Shown here in pieces: positions 11,070-23,420 of a stretch of DNA of 64,000 bases. The notes beneath the pieces were generated by a model. It did no database searches and was not told the origin of the DNA. It worked only from the letters and a program-made list of their open reading frames with translations. The stretch lies in NCBI GenBank assembly GCA_004431415.1, contig QPMI01000013.1, forward strand, positions 1 to 64,000, given 5' to 3'. Each line of letters starts with the position of its first letter. Positions within the stretch are counted from its first letter, which is position 1. The translations under genes were made by a program, and so were the position numbers. This DNA is from Cyanophora paradoxa. Taxonomy: Eukaryota > Glaucocystophyceae > Cyanophorales > Cyanophoraceae.

Positions 11070-12564
11070 TGCGTGTGAGAACATAAATTGTAGTGGTCCG
11101 ACGGTCGCGCTAGCACTACGGTCGGTAAATTGAATCTCGCCGAGTCGAGCTCGCCGTCGAAGTAACCAATATCGATGATCCAGGGCCCGCACGTCTTAAA
11201 TGTCAGTAGGGCCTGGCATGCGCGGGCCCCGGGGCTGTCGACTCGCCGAGTCGGCGAGTTAATAATTCCTAGGTACACGCCGTGACGTGATCTTCACGCG
11301 AGTCATGATCATGATCATGATCAGTGAAAGAGCTGCCAGGCTGTACAGCCATGGCCAGCGCCTGTACAGCTGTACGTACACTGCTGCCCAGCTCATGATC
11401 AGCGGCTGATCATGATCATGACAGCTCATGATTAGCTGTACATGTTTTCAGATTTTCAAGCCTGATATCGATCATGAAGCTCACTTCAAGGCTTCAGCTG
11501 TTTCGAATTCAAGTTTTACATCATGATCAAGAACACGCGTACGTGCACTGCGGCACTAGCTATAGCTATAGTTCTCAGAGTCTGACCATTCAATGATTCA
11601 AGTGATTAATATATTGATCCGATGATGGATATCCCGGAGAGTCCGATTCAATGATTATAATCCGATGATCATGATCATGATGAAATTATTCAATGATATA
11701 TAATTAATACAATATCATGCATGCGCTATTTGGGTATTTCCCGGCATTGCAATTGCTTAAAATCGCCGCGGTATTTTGCGGCATCTCGCGCCAATCGAAT
11801 GATTCGCGGCTCTTCGCGGCATCTCGCGGCAACTCGCGGCATTCCGCGGCATCCCGCGGCATCCCGCGGCATCCCGCGGCATCCCGCGGCATCCCGCGGC
11901 ATCCCGCGGCAACTTGCGGTTTCCGCGAGAAATCGCGGCAATCCAATTATCCGCGATTTATCGCGGCAACTCGCGGCAACTCAGAACTCGCGGCAAGTTG
12001 CGGCAATCATTGAATAGGCGGCATTGAGGGATCAACGGCAGGCGTTTCATGTTCACTGAGTGAGTGATCATGATCCTGATCATGATCATGAGTAAATGAT
12101 CATGATACAAAAAATCAGCCGCCGGGCCGCTGAGCGCAGCGTTGAAGCGTTGAAGTTTGAAGCTTTAAAGCTTATTTATCACGCACTGCGGCAGTTCAAG
12201 ATCAATCAATCATTGAATATTACAAGATATCGATAATCAGATGATGATCAAGATCTAAAGCCCGCGCCGAACCCCATGGCCAGGCCTAGGCCCGGCCGCG
12301 GGCCCCTTAAGCTTGCAAGTATGTCGACATCCGACAAGTAAGCTTGCACTCATCCTTGCAATACATAGCCATCCTTGCAAGTATCATAGTATGTCAACAT
12401 ACTAGGTCGAGAGCTTGGTACAAATTAAAACCTCAATAAACATGTCGCAGTGCCACGCTTCCTGTCGCAGTTCTCGACTAATGGCTATGAAAGGCCGCTG
12501 CAGGCCGCTGCCACGCAGTGCCACGATGGCTATGAAAGGCCGCTGCATGCGCTCCGCGCGCCCG
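11070..12564. other. AT-richer central spacer of the foldback element
   Basis: This 1.5-kb centre is clearly less GC-rich than the arms. It holds runs of overlapping TGATCATGATCA palindromes (about 11303-11325, 11395-11420 and 12066-12092), short AT-rich tracts near 11690-11720, and a 10-bp GCGGCATCCC tandem repeat. No protein-coding gene or transposase motif is seen. Confidence 0.7.
11769..12008. repeat. GCGGCATCCC-type tandem repeat
   Basis: The core 11846-11910 repeats the 10-mer GCGGCATCCC about six to seven times almost perfectly. Degenerate GCGGCA(A/T)-type copies extend on both sides, from about 11769 to 12008. Frames through it give meaningless CRG/MPRDAAG peptide repeats. Confidence 0.85.
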
Positions 12565-12629
12565 TCACAGCGTCAGCCCCCGGTTTTGGGGGCGCCCAAA
12601 CCAGGGCGGGGGGCGGGGTCCCTGCGGAA

Positions 12630-13665
12630 ACCGCGTTCAGCGCCGCCTCCCAAGCGATTCGGCAGCCCTCCAGGGGGCCGTGGTTGGCGGGGGGGCGGGG
12701 AGGCGGGGGGCGGGGGCCCTGCGGAAGCAGCGTTAGCGCCGTCTCCCAAGCGATTTGGCGGCCGTCTGGGCGCGATACTAGGGCCTCGCCCGGCAGAGCC
12801 AGGGCCGGGGGCGCGGGCCGGGCCTCGTACCGGGGTACGTGGTTGGCGGGGGGGCGGGGGGCGGGGGCGGGGCCCTGCGGGAGCAGCGTTCAGCGCCGCC
12901 TCCCAAGCGATTCGGCAGCCCTACGGGCGCGATATTAGGGCCCCTCCAGGCATCGCCAGGGCCGGGGGCGCGGGCCGGGCCTCGTACCGGGGTACGTGGT
13001 TGGCGGGGCGACGGAGAGCCGGGGTGTGGGGCGGGGGCCCTACGGGAGCAGCGTTCAGCGCCGCCTCCAAATCGATTTGGCGGCCGTCTGGGCGCGGTAC
13101 TAGGGCCCCGCCTGGCAGAGCCAGGGCCGGGGGCGCGGGCCGGGCCTCGCACCGGGGTACGTGGTTGGCGGGGGGGCGGGGAGGCGGGGGCGGGGCCCTG
13201 CGGAAGCAGCGTTCAGCGCCGTCTCCCAAGCGATTCGGCGGCCGTCTGGGCGCGGTTCTAGGACCCCGCCAGGCAGAACCAGGGCCGGGGGCGCGGGCCG
13301 GGCCTCGTACCGGGGTACGTGGTTGGCGGGGGGGCGGGGAGGCGGGGGGCGGGGTCCCTGCGGGAGCAGCGTTCAGCGCCGCCTCCCAAGCGATTCGGCG
13401 GCCCTCCGGGCGCGGCACTAGAGCCCCGCCCGGCAGAGCCAGGGCCGGGGGCGCGGGCCGGGCCTCGTACCGGGGTACGTGGTTGGCGGGGCGACGGAGA
13501 GCCGGGGTGTGGGGCGGGGGCCCTGCGGGAGCAGCGTTCAGCGCCGCCTCCCAAGCGATTCGGCGGCCCACCGGGCGCGGCACTAAGGCCCCGCCCGGCA
13601 GAGCCAGGGCCGGGGCGCGGGCCGGGCCTCGTACCGGGGTACGTGGTTGGCGGGGCGGCGGGGGC
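12630..13665. repeat. Right-arm array, inverted copy of the ~160-bp units
   Basis: The reverse-complement marker ACGTGGTTGGCGGGG recurs near 12839, 12999, 13160, 13319, 13481 and 13643. A truncated copy near 12677 has lost roughly 70 bp. Unit order mirrors the left arm. Confidence 0.9.
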
Positions 13666-14788
13666 GGGATCCCTGCGCGAGCGGCGTCCAGCGTGGCTGA
13701 CGCCACGCTCAAAAAGACCCTCCGATTGAATATCAAAGAGCGGGCAAAGGCGGCTGGCCCGCGCACCGCGGATACGTGGTTGTGGCGAAGCGCGCGCGCG
13801 CAGGGCATGGAGGCGGCATGCTGCAGCTCGTCGGCGATCCTGGCTCTGACTGCGCAAGACGCCAGCAGCCATTGAGTCCCATGCGTCGACGGCGAGGTGC
13901 CCCCAGAGCACGCGCGGTAACGGAGATCGCCCTGCGCAAATGAGCGCGGGCAGGCCGCGGTCGGCGCTCGGCGCAGGGGCGGCGCGGGCGTGTGCAGACC
14001 TCGGCGCCGGCTTTTCGGCTCGTGATGGAGCGCGCACGGGATCGCGTTGACATGCGGCGGCGGCGCGAGGGCGACGAACCGCCAGATGCGCCGCGCCGGA
14101 TCGCCCGCGGTGAGCGAACCGAGCACGATGCAAAGTGAGCCACGGACCTATAGCAGTAGCTGTACATGTGCCGCGATGTGCGGCGTGTACTGCGGCGGCG
14201 AGCGGGGCCAGATGGAGGCGCCAGATATAGCGGCGGCGCCTGGGGAGTGCGACGCGCTCGAGCGTTTCGCACACCGGGCGATGTGTGGCTGGAGCTGGTG
14301 CCTCGTAACGCTGTCCCCCCGGTTTTGGGCAGCCCCAAAACCGGCGCTGGCGCGGCGGCGGCAGCGCGGAGGACCCGAAGCGGTACACAGCGCAATCGTT
14401 GCGCTGTACCGCGCATGCATAACGCGACCAGAGCGCTAGCAGCGCGGACTGCATGACGGAATCGCTGTCCCCCCCCTCCGCAAGCGGGCGCGCGGGACCT
14501 TGGCGCGCGGGCGCGCAGCGGGGATCCGCTAGCAAAAAGGACCTATGCGCGCCGATTCCCTAGCACTCGTGTAGCTGTCTTGCCGATCCCGCGCCGCGAA
14601 TCCCGCGCCCGCAGTGGTCGAAAACCGATGGTGACGGGGCTAGACGCCGCCTAATGTATCGTGTTCAGTAGCATGCAACCTCCATTACTGCTATCTGTCG
14701 CCTAGCCCGCTGCCCCCCTCGCTGCGCCATCACACAACACATAATTCCCAACCCAATTGCTGTATTAATTTTGGACCAGAATGCGCTC

Positions 14789-15573
14789 TAGTGTCCCTGA
14801 TAAAAGTCCTTCATGCGATTCGAAATTCAACGTCGACTTTTTTTCATGCGAGCCGTCTTGCGATTCCCGTCCAATGTTCAAAATCGCGTCTCCGACGAAT
14901 CCGCGGTGAGCGCTTCACGGTGTTAAAGGGCGTTTTTCGCTTTCAAGCTCGGGAACTCATTGGAGGGCCATGGAGGGCTCGCAGCTGAAGTCATGATTAT
15001 TGATCGCTGCAGACTGCAGTTGCAATTGGCGGAAGACGATTCGGAGTGTGTGTACGTAGTACATTGTGTACTTCTACTTGTAACGGCCCCGCGGCGCAGA
15101 TTTTTACGAAGTGACGAAGTTAATTTGCGCACGTGCGCTCCCTTAGCTTCTAGATCGGCGATCGGCTTGGTGGGAGCCGCGAGCGCGGCGGTGATCAAGA
15201 CTCAAGAGCGGCGCGCCGCCCGCGGCCGGCCGTCGACGTCGGTTCGGCGTCGAGTCGCCGTCGTCGAGGAGCGCGGCGAGCAGCGCTCAGCTTTCCGATA
15301 GCTAAAGACGAAGCCCCTTGCAATTGCAAGTTTCCGAAGTGCAGCCCCGCCAAATTGGCAGTGAATTTGGCACCAAAGCGCCAGCACAGTTGCTCCATTT
15401 GCCATTTAGATTTGCGTAGCTTGCGATCGCATTCGTCAGCGCGCACCCGCGGCCGGCGCCGTGCTCATCTGTGCACATCCTGATCTTCAGCATCAGCGGC
15501 CGGCCAGCGCATTCATTTGCGGGATTAGGCGGCCGAACGTGCAGCTGCCGCATGCGCAGTGCGGCGCGCGGCG
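14789..15573. other. Intergenic region upstream of the Tmc-like gene
   Basis: It is moderately GC-rich with normal complexity. No gene can be supported. It presumably includes the promoter of the gene starting at 15574, but no TATA-like box stands out. Confidence 0.4.
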
Positions 15574-18500
15574 ATGGCGGCGGTCGCTCCTGCGCTCCCG
15601 CGCTCCGGCAGCATCCTCGGCGGGAAGGTCGTCGTGAAGGGGCGCCTCAAGAAGCACTACGACTACGGTGCGCTCGGATCTTTAGCTGCGCATCGCCGAT
15701 TCGCAATTGCATGCTGAGAGAAGTTAACGAAGATCCCGACGTTGAGGTTCTCCGGAGCCACGAGACGGTGGGGGCGTGGGGCCATCTCTACCGTCGCGCG
15801 GAGCTCGTAGCATTCCAAATCCTGTGCGCATGCGCATGCGCGCGCCCGGCGGCCCGCCCCGGCCCGCTGCTCGCTCGCGATCGCGGCACTCGCCTCACGC
15901 GCCTCAATTAGGTTCTACCTCACGGACCGGACGGGCAAGGCGCACGGGCCCTTCTCGCGCTTCGTCCTCCCCTATCTCTTCATCATCTACGACTGTGCGC
16001 ATTTCAATTTCCCAGCTAACATTGCACCACTAAGCTTAAGTCTCTCTCGATATCAATTAAAATATTGCAAGCCATGGCCAGATTGCATCGCTAATTATAT
16101 ATCGCGCGCAGTCCTACAGCTCATCGGCCTCTCGATCCTTAATGGCTTCCCCCCCTCTTCCGTCGCCTGGATCATGTATCCCGCCAACGCCGAGAGCATG
16201 GTGCGCAGCGTTGCGCCCCCGGCGCACACAGTCGCTTTGATTTTCTTAACTTTACTGCCTCCGATCCGCAGATCGGCAAGTCGAACCCGATGGTCGTCTT
16301 CTGGATCGTCTGCGCCCTCATCTGCGTCATGTTCGCCCTCACTGGCCTCGTCTTCTACATGTCTGTCGTGCGCCCCTCGGAAATTTGGAAATTTTGGCAC
16401 TCTGCATGCGCAATCGACGGCGCCGTCGCCTTCAAGCTTGCCGACGCAAACGACGGCGACAGACGCAGAGCGTGCGGGTGCAGCCGCTGCGCTGGCTCCG
16501 CTTCCTGGCGCAGGTGCTGGTCGACGCCGCCTTCGTGCGCGGACTTTTCCAAATTTCCAGCGCCGCTTTCGAATTCTTCGTCGTCCGAGGACTAGGACTA
16601 GTGCTAAAGGCGGCGGCAGATCCCGGCGACGCAGGTGCTGGCGGGACCCGCCGCGTGCTTCCTCGCCTCGCACACGGAGCCCGGCGGCGTCGTCGCCCGC
16701 TCCGTCACCGGCGCCGCCGAGTGCGCCGCCTTCGGGGGGCCCCTCGACGCCCTCTACTTCGCCGTCTCCCTCGCCCTCCTCGTCCCTTTCATCGCCTACA
16801 GCCTCCTCTTCTCCCTCATGTCCGCCCGCTCGCCTTGATTTATATTTATAATTAATTCTCCATGATACTGATTCCGAGTACATTTAATTTCGAATGTATT
16901 CGCAGCTTCTTCGACAGCAGCCCCGTGTCGCACGCCGCGGAGGCGCGGGCCCAAGGACGCGTCACTTTCCTGTCCGTGCACTCGCCCCCCCGGCCCGGCC
17001 CCCCGGCCCATGGCTCTTGCCTGCGTCTGACCCCGGCCCGCCCGCAGCTACGGTCCTCCCCCATCCTCCGCTGATTTCGCGATTGATATTGTCCTCACCT
17101 TCGAATTCGAATTTGCACAGTGCTCGTGCAAGCTGGCCTCATTTTCGTCAACCTTTTCGCTGGCTCGCTCGAGGTCTGCACGGCTATATATGCACCAACA
17201 CGCGCGTTGACGTTGTCGCCTAATCAAGATTTCCGCTCCATGTCGTTGCAGGTGTTGATGCTCATGATCAATTTCACGGCTTTGTTCTGCGTGTTCCTCT
17301 TCACGTTTATCAGCCTCCCCTACTATTCCACGTGCCTGCCTCTTTTGTTTCCGTTCCACTTAATTCTCGTTAATTTGAGCGATGCCCCAGCTTCATGAAC
17401 GGCTTCCGGGCAGGCACCTTCCTCGCCTCGGCGGTTTTCGCTCTTTCGGCACTCGCCCTTCGCGAAGGCTCCGCGGGCGAGGGCTCGCAGTCGTGGTCCG
17501 CGGCAGCGCAGGCCCTGATGGTGCCTTCGTTCCTCATCGGCATGGCCTCCTGCTGTGCGCATATGCATCCGCTGCTGTGTCTAGATCGGATGGCATGGAG
17601 CGCCGGCGCCGACTGCCGTCTTTAATTTGCGCAGACTGGCGGGCGTGGCTGCTGATGCGCTCGCGCGTGAGCACGGCGGACAAGTGGAAGCAGGTGACGG
17701 CAATGGGCATGCTGGCCGCCGCCACGCGCGCCGCGGGCGGCCCCGGCCGCGCCGCCAAGGCGTGGCGCGCGGCGGCGGCGAGCGCGCTCGTGCAGGGCCC
17801 GACGACGAGCGGCTCGGTGTCAGAGGGCGTGGACCGTGACCCCGAGGTCGGCTCCACCTCGATGATGATGATGTCGGACGCCGGCAACGTTAACGTCGCC
17901 GGCAACGTCGACCGCGAGGCGGGGCAGCTTCAGGCGGCGGCGGCGGAGGACGAGTCGCGGCAGCTGCAGCAGCACGGCACGCGATGGCGCCGCCTCCTCG
18001 CGGCGACGCTGGACGCGTTCCACCTGCGGTTCCTCGCCGAGTGCCAGTACGAGATCCGGGCGCGCTACGTCCTCGCCAAGACGGAGGACCTCGACGTCGC
18101 AGAGGCCGTCTTCCGAGAGGGCCTCTCCCGCTTCCCGCGGTCGGCCTTCCTGCGCGTCACGCACAGCCTGTTCGTGCGGCACTACCGCGGCGACCTGACG
18201 ACCGCCGTGGCGCGCCTGCGCGGCGTGAACGACGCGTGCCGCCCCGCGCTGGACCACCGGTACCTCGTCTTCGAGAAGATCCGGGCGTGGGAGCAGGTCA
18301 GTTATAAATTTACGTTCAACCGGCTGGCGCGAGGCTGAGTTCGAATCCGCCGCCCACGGCAGGTCGCGCACGGGACGCACATCGGGCAGTCGATGAACTC
18401 GCTCAGCCTGCTCGAGTTCCAGCAGGTCTTCTCCGCCGCCCAGAAGAAGCACGCCGAGGCGCTCGTCCTTCTCAAGAAGTTCTGGAAGGGCGTCTCCCAG

Positions 18501-21500
18501 GTAAAGAAATGGCGGGCTTAAGCTCTAATTTCAAGAATTCATGATCAAGAGGAATTAAAGATCTGCGCCGCCGTTTCTCGCAGCGCAACAACGCGAAGTT
18601 CATCGCCGGCGCCTCCCACTACCTCGAGAAGCTCTCCAGGGCCTCCCGCGAGACGCAGGAGTCCTACACCTCGTGCGTGCCACTGTGTTTCGAAAACTTC
18701 GCTGCGAATATAAGAGCTGTTAGGACGAATGTCGTGACAGATGCCCACTTCCAATTTAAAACACACCATCAGCTTTAGAGTGTTATATTAATATGATGGC
18801 CATAAAGCATTTTGATTTCCTGACGGTGGCGGCTGGCAGCCTGCTGCGCAAGTTCCGCAACAAGACTGTGCTGCGAGCCTACGCCGACTTCCTGCGCTGC
18901 GTCATGAACGACCCCGAGAAGGCGGCCTCGTACATTCTGAAGGCGGACGAATTGGAGGACGCCGAGGCGCGGCGCATCGCCGGCGGCAACGCCGTCGACG
19001 CCGTCGCCGCGCAGAGCGAGGACGGGTCGAGCTCCATGGGCGACAGCGCGACCGGCGCGCAGAGCGAGACGGCGAAGCGGAGGAAGCTCGAGCAGTTCCA
19101 CCAGATCCTGAACAACGAGGGCCAGCTCGCCGCCGTCCGCGCCCTCCACCTCGGCATCGCCATCGGCCTCGGCGTCCTTGCCCTCCTCGTGGCCGGATCC
19201 TACATCTCCTCCCGCGTCCTCCTCGACCACGTCAACAACGGGCTCTTCCGCATTGCGCAGGCCGCGCAGCTCGGCCGCTTCCTCTGCGGCACCATGGTCC
19301 GCTTTGATATTAATTTGCCCCGCCATGCCCGACTCGCCCCTTCTTTAATTCGCGTTCTGCGGTCAGTTCCAGTCGCGCGACGCCGTTCTCTCTGCCACAC
19401 TTGGCGACACCGCCACCTACAATTACCAGGTCCTCCACTCCGTCGGCTTTACATTCGCGTGGCTGGTCGCGCGTACACTTATCTCCAACGTTAACATCGG
19501 GGCAGAACTCCCGCCTTCTTTCGCGCTCGGGCATCATCCGCGACCTGCTCTCGGGCCTCTACCTCGGCGACAACGTGACGACGCCCTCCTCCAGCCCCAA
19601 CATCGTCGTGCGTGCACGTGCAGTCGCCTCGAACTCGAAGTGATTGCGCCGCGATTACCAATATATATATTAATGCCCCGCAGGCTCTCTTCCACGACAA
19701 GCGGCTGCACTACGACGATTTCGTGGAGGGGACGGGCCTCGCGCCCGGCGACACGCTCGTGCAGGAGTACGGAAGCCTATGGGACCTCGGCATGCTCATG
19801 TCGGGCCGCGCCCAGGAGTTCTCCAAACTCCCCATGGTCGGCAGCGCTAGCGCTTAAGCTTTTTGCATGAGTACTATTCGGAGTTTGGCTGATCTTTTCG
19901 AATTCGCAGGCGGAGAAGAAGGCGAACGGGCGGCGCAACCGGGCGTTCCGCTTCATCCAGGACACGGGTATGCCCGTTTTCTTCGAGGCGTTGTGGGAGC
20001 TCGTGACCGCCTACGAGACGGAGGTGATCATGACGCCTTCGCATATATAGACTGCGTTTCCGTTGAATTGTGAGCGATTTTCGGGGGCAGATCTACGGGT
20101 TTGCGGACAAGATCAAGGGCTTCAACGGCGCGTTCGTCGCCGCCATCGTCATAACTGAGTTGGTGCTGGTCCTCACGGTCCTGCGCCCCGCCATCGGCCG
20201 CGTTCAACGAACCAAGAGCGGCGTGTCGGACATCCTCAACCGCATTCCGCGAAAAGGTTCGCAAACTCCGCTTCTGACACAGAGAGCCACTTCCAACGTT
20301 AACGGCCTTGCAGCCCTGCGGAAGATCGCGAGGTACTACAGCAAGATGGTGCGTCAAGTCGCTGACCATGGCTGCAGAAACCGCCCATTGCGCCACGTTC
20401 GATTATAATTAATATTTCGCAGCGAGGGCCCATGGACGAAGCGGAGGACGTGTCGGAGTCGGAAGACGAGGCGGAGGGGAAGGGCGAGGGCCCGGGCGAG
20501 GGCGAGGGCGAGTAGCTCGGCGCCGGGGCAGCGCGAGGCGACGGTCCGGAAGGCAAGGAGGGAGGCCCTCGGCGCGCGCACCGGCTCAGCATCGACCTCG
20601 TCAGCGCCATCCCGAACCTGCGGTGCGGGGCTGCGCATGCATGCGCAAAGGGGAAGTGCGCTCTAGCGATTTCTAATGCGCAGTCGCATGCGCAGGGGCG
20701 GGGAGGAGTCGGCGCCCGACACGACTCGCGCCGTGCCCGCCGCCACGCACCGTCCCGTCAGCCTCCCGGTCGACCTCGACGGCTGTGCGCCCTTTTCCAT
20801 CTTTACGCTTCGAATTCGCGTCGCCGAGAAAGATTGCACGTGCAGCCACGCACGAAGAACGGCGGTGCAGCGGCGGTTCGATATCCTCCTTGTCAAAGCC
20901 GTTCGGGCGCGCAAACCATTAATCTTTGAGTCATCAGCCTCACTGTTGACTCGAATTCGAATGAGCAGATCCGAAAAGGGCACGGGCCTGTCGATGTTTC
21001 CCGTCGACGTGGCCGGAGCGGAGGGAACCCCGGGCGGGCCCTTGCAACTGGACCTCGAGGTCGCCTCGCCGACGCCGGCGCCAGCGCCGGCGCCGGCGGT
21101 GGTCGCGCCGCGGCTGGCGCTGGCGCCCGAGCTCGAGGCGCAGGAGGAGGCCGCGGCCGACGGCGACCTCGACCTCGTGCACGTCTTCAGCTTCTCGCGC
21201 GACGGCGCGGCGGACGAGCCGAGCGGCGCGGTCGACGTCGAGAATTCGAAGGCGCCCCGCAGCGCATTCATGGACCTCTTCAAGGAGCCCGGCGGGCTGC
21301 GGCTCGAGCTGGCGGGGATCGAGCCCGCCGTCGCCGAGGGCCTCAGCGCCAAGGCCAAGTCGGCGAGCCGCCGCTCCCGCAAGAAGTCGCACCGGCCCAA
21401 GGCCTCCATCCTGCGGCGGCGGCGCCTTGTGGAAGGGAAGTACGAGGTCGATGCGGAGCGGGGCGGCGCCGGCGCGGCGGCGTCGGCCCCGAAGCGCGTG

Positions 21501-23420
21501 GCGCTGGGCGGCGACGACCGCGAGGCGCCGGCGGACGGCTCCGGGAGCTCGAGCGGCGGCGAGAGCGACACGCCCGAGGGCGCGGCGCAGGCTGTTGCCG
21601 CCGCCGCCGACGCCGCCGCGAGCAAGGACGGCGCGACGACGGCGCGGTCGGTGGCGCCGGGGAAGAAGGCGAAGGGCCGGCCCCGCTCGCTGGGCGGCCC
21701 CGAGGCGCAGCGCGACGCCGCCGACGTCATCTTCCACAAGATGAACGTCCGGTGCGCAACATAAATCAATTAAGTTGGAGCCTCGGAGCACACGTCGAAC
21801 AAACAGCGTCTTAATTAATATTCAGGTACATGATTGCGTTCGCGGTGCTGACGCTGCTGGCGGTCGGCTCTTTCCTCGCCACCTACTTCATCGTCTCCAA
21901 CTCCGTCGCCGCCTCCACCGTCATCAAGGCACGCGCGCCTTCGAATTCGCTCTTTTGTGTGTTCCACCGATTTAGATCTAGATCTTCTCGTGTGTGTAGT
22001 CGGTGGTCTTCGAGGGGCGCTGACGTCGACGGTGTCGCAGTACGCGGGCCGGCGGAGGGCGCTCACGCGCGCGGTCAGCTTCCTCGCCCGCGAAGTCTAC
22101 CTCGACGACGTGCGCACATCGCATGTGCAGCACTAATATTCGCCCGCGACCTCCTTTGATGCTGATGCTGACGGTGATCATGATGATGATGGCAGGGCTC
22201 GCTGGGCACAAAGGCCGACAACATCGACATGCTCGCGAAATACATCACGGTGCACCGCTCCACTCGAGACCGGATGTGATGCCCCGCGCCGCATGATCGC
22301 GATCCTCCGTTGCAGGATTTGAGGGTGTCGCACGAGAGCTTGAAGTACGGGAACGACACGGCGAAGCCGTTCCCCCTGGACAACGCGTATGCGCGGAGCC
22401 CGAAGCAGCTGGAGCTCATGTACGGGAGCGGGTGCCTCCTCCTCGACGGGAAATGCACGGCCGCGCGGGTGTGCACTGCGTCCTGCGCCCTCCTCTCGCG
22501 ATCGCGATCGCGGCTCACTCGACATCGATCGCAAGGCTGGGTACCTGGCCCCCTACGTGAACAGCGGCCTCGACTTCGGGTTCCAAGCGATGATCGGCTT
22601 CGCCAAGACGATGCTCAAGGAGAACGAGTACTACACGCCGTCGTGCGCCGCCGCGTCGCCGTCCGCGTCGTCGTTGGCGCCGTCACCGAAGTGAGCCGCA
22701 GGGGTGCCGTGAACGCGGGAGCGTGGTACCGCAGTTCCACGACGCCGCGGCCGTGGTACCCCGCGCGCAAGATGGCGGCGACGAACCAGACGTGCTGCCT
22801 CTCGGCCCTCAGCATCCACGTCGACTCGGTCGCGGCCCAGACCTTCTACGACCTTGTGCGCCCGCAGCTGATCGTGATCATGATTTTATGAACTGCTCGC
22901 CGAGTCGGCTAATTATAAATGGCTCGCAGACGGAGTACCTGGGGGAGGGGATGGAGAGGAGCCAGGCGATGATGTACGCGGACGCGCAGTCGGACCTCTC
23001 CCTCAACTTCGTCGTCTGCGTGCGCCCAGACACATAGACAATTCCCGCGTTTCACCTTATCCTCCTTATCTCTAAGCTTCTCAAGCTTCTTATCCATCTT
23101 ATCTCTAAGCTAATTAAGCTTCTTATCCCCCCTTCTTACATATTCTTCGCAGGCCGTCGTGCTGGGCATCCAGCTCTTTAGCCTCTCCGTCGTCTACCTC
23201 GCAGTCTTCCGCCCCATGTGCGCCCCGCCCACGCCCGCGCTAGCGCTCGAGCTCGAGCAACATCGAGCTCGGGTGCGTGCCCTGCAGCATCCAGCAGCTG
23301 ACGGAGGAGTGCGGGCGTTCGGCGGAGCTGCTGCACATGGTCCCCAAGGACTGGGCGCCCCTCCTCCGCGCCCTCGAGCAGGTCTTCCGGCCCCCGGACC
23401 CCGACCAGCCCGACCCGTAG
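15574..23420 (+). CDS. TmcB/TmcC-like giant multi-pass membrane protein
   Basis: About 31 exons can be traced. The N-terminal exons (from ATG 15574) encode many membrane segments (LPYLFIIYD, MVVFWIVCALICVMFALT, ALYFAVSLALLVPFIAYSLL, VLMLMINFTALFCVFLFTF). Exons 17635-18296, 18363-18500, 18584-18672 and 18840-19296 form the TPR-like region typical of TmcB/TmcC proteins: FHLRFLAECQYEIRARYVLA, then LRKFRNKTVLRAYADFLRCV and NDPEKAASYILKADELED. A membrane helix (LHLGIAIGLGVLALLVAGSY) follows, then a long loop, another helix in exon 20091-20256, a low-complexity insert, a second helix-loop-helix block (exon 21826-21928 to exon 23153) and a short tail ending at TAG 23418. The family is known from Dictyostelium 'tiny macrocysts' genes and many protists; molecular function is not established. 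Oddities: the exon 1/exon 2 phase is unresolved, and there is an in-frame TAG at 20513. Confidence 0.72.

Larger units (their letters stand above)
8774..14788. mobile_element. Foldback-type element with 2.2-2.3 kb inverted arms
   Basis: The sequence from 8774 (GAGCGCATTCTGGTCC...) reappears reverse-complemented, ending at 14788. The left arm is 8774 to about 11069, the right arm about 12565-14788, and a spacer of about 1.5 kb separates them. Each arm has an outer non-repetitive ~1.1 kb, then an array of seven ~160-bp units, then an inner end carrying TTTGGGCGCCCCCAAAACC. The arms are nearly identical but not perfect: there are scattered single-base and homopolymer differences, plus a deletion of roughly 70 bp in the innermost right-arm unit near 12677. 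Long terminal inverted repeats made of tandem subrepeats are the hallmark of Foldback elements. I found no transposase frame, so any movement would need help in trans. TAG flanks both outer ends and could be a 3-bp target duplication, but flank similarity makes this weak. Confidence 0.75.

Noticed and set aside
12415-14535. Very long open frames across the inverted-repeat arms (up to about 480 codons)
   Set aside because: They are translations of the ~160-bp array and of GC-rich arm sequence, appear in several frames and mirror each other on both arms, and show no domain or codon-level conservation.
8774-14788. Palindrome as a purely technical hairpin-read artefact
   Set aside because: Not fully excluded, but true substitutions, a unit deletion and a unique 1.5-kb centre make a biological inverted repeat more likely.
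18325-18362. GTTCGAATCC-like T-loop box suggesting a tRNA gene
   Set aside because: It lies in an intron of the Tmc-like gene. No acceptor stem, anticodon arm or D arm can be drawn around it.
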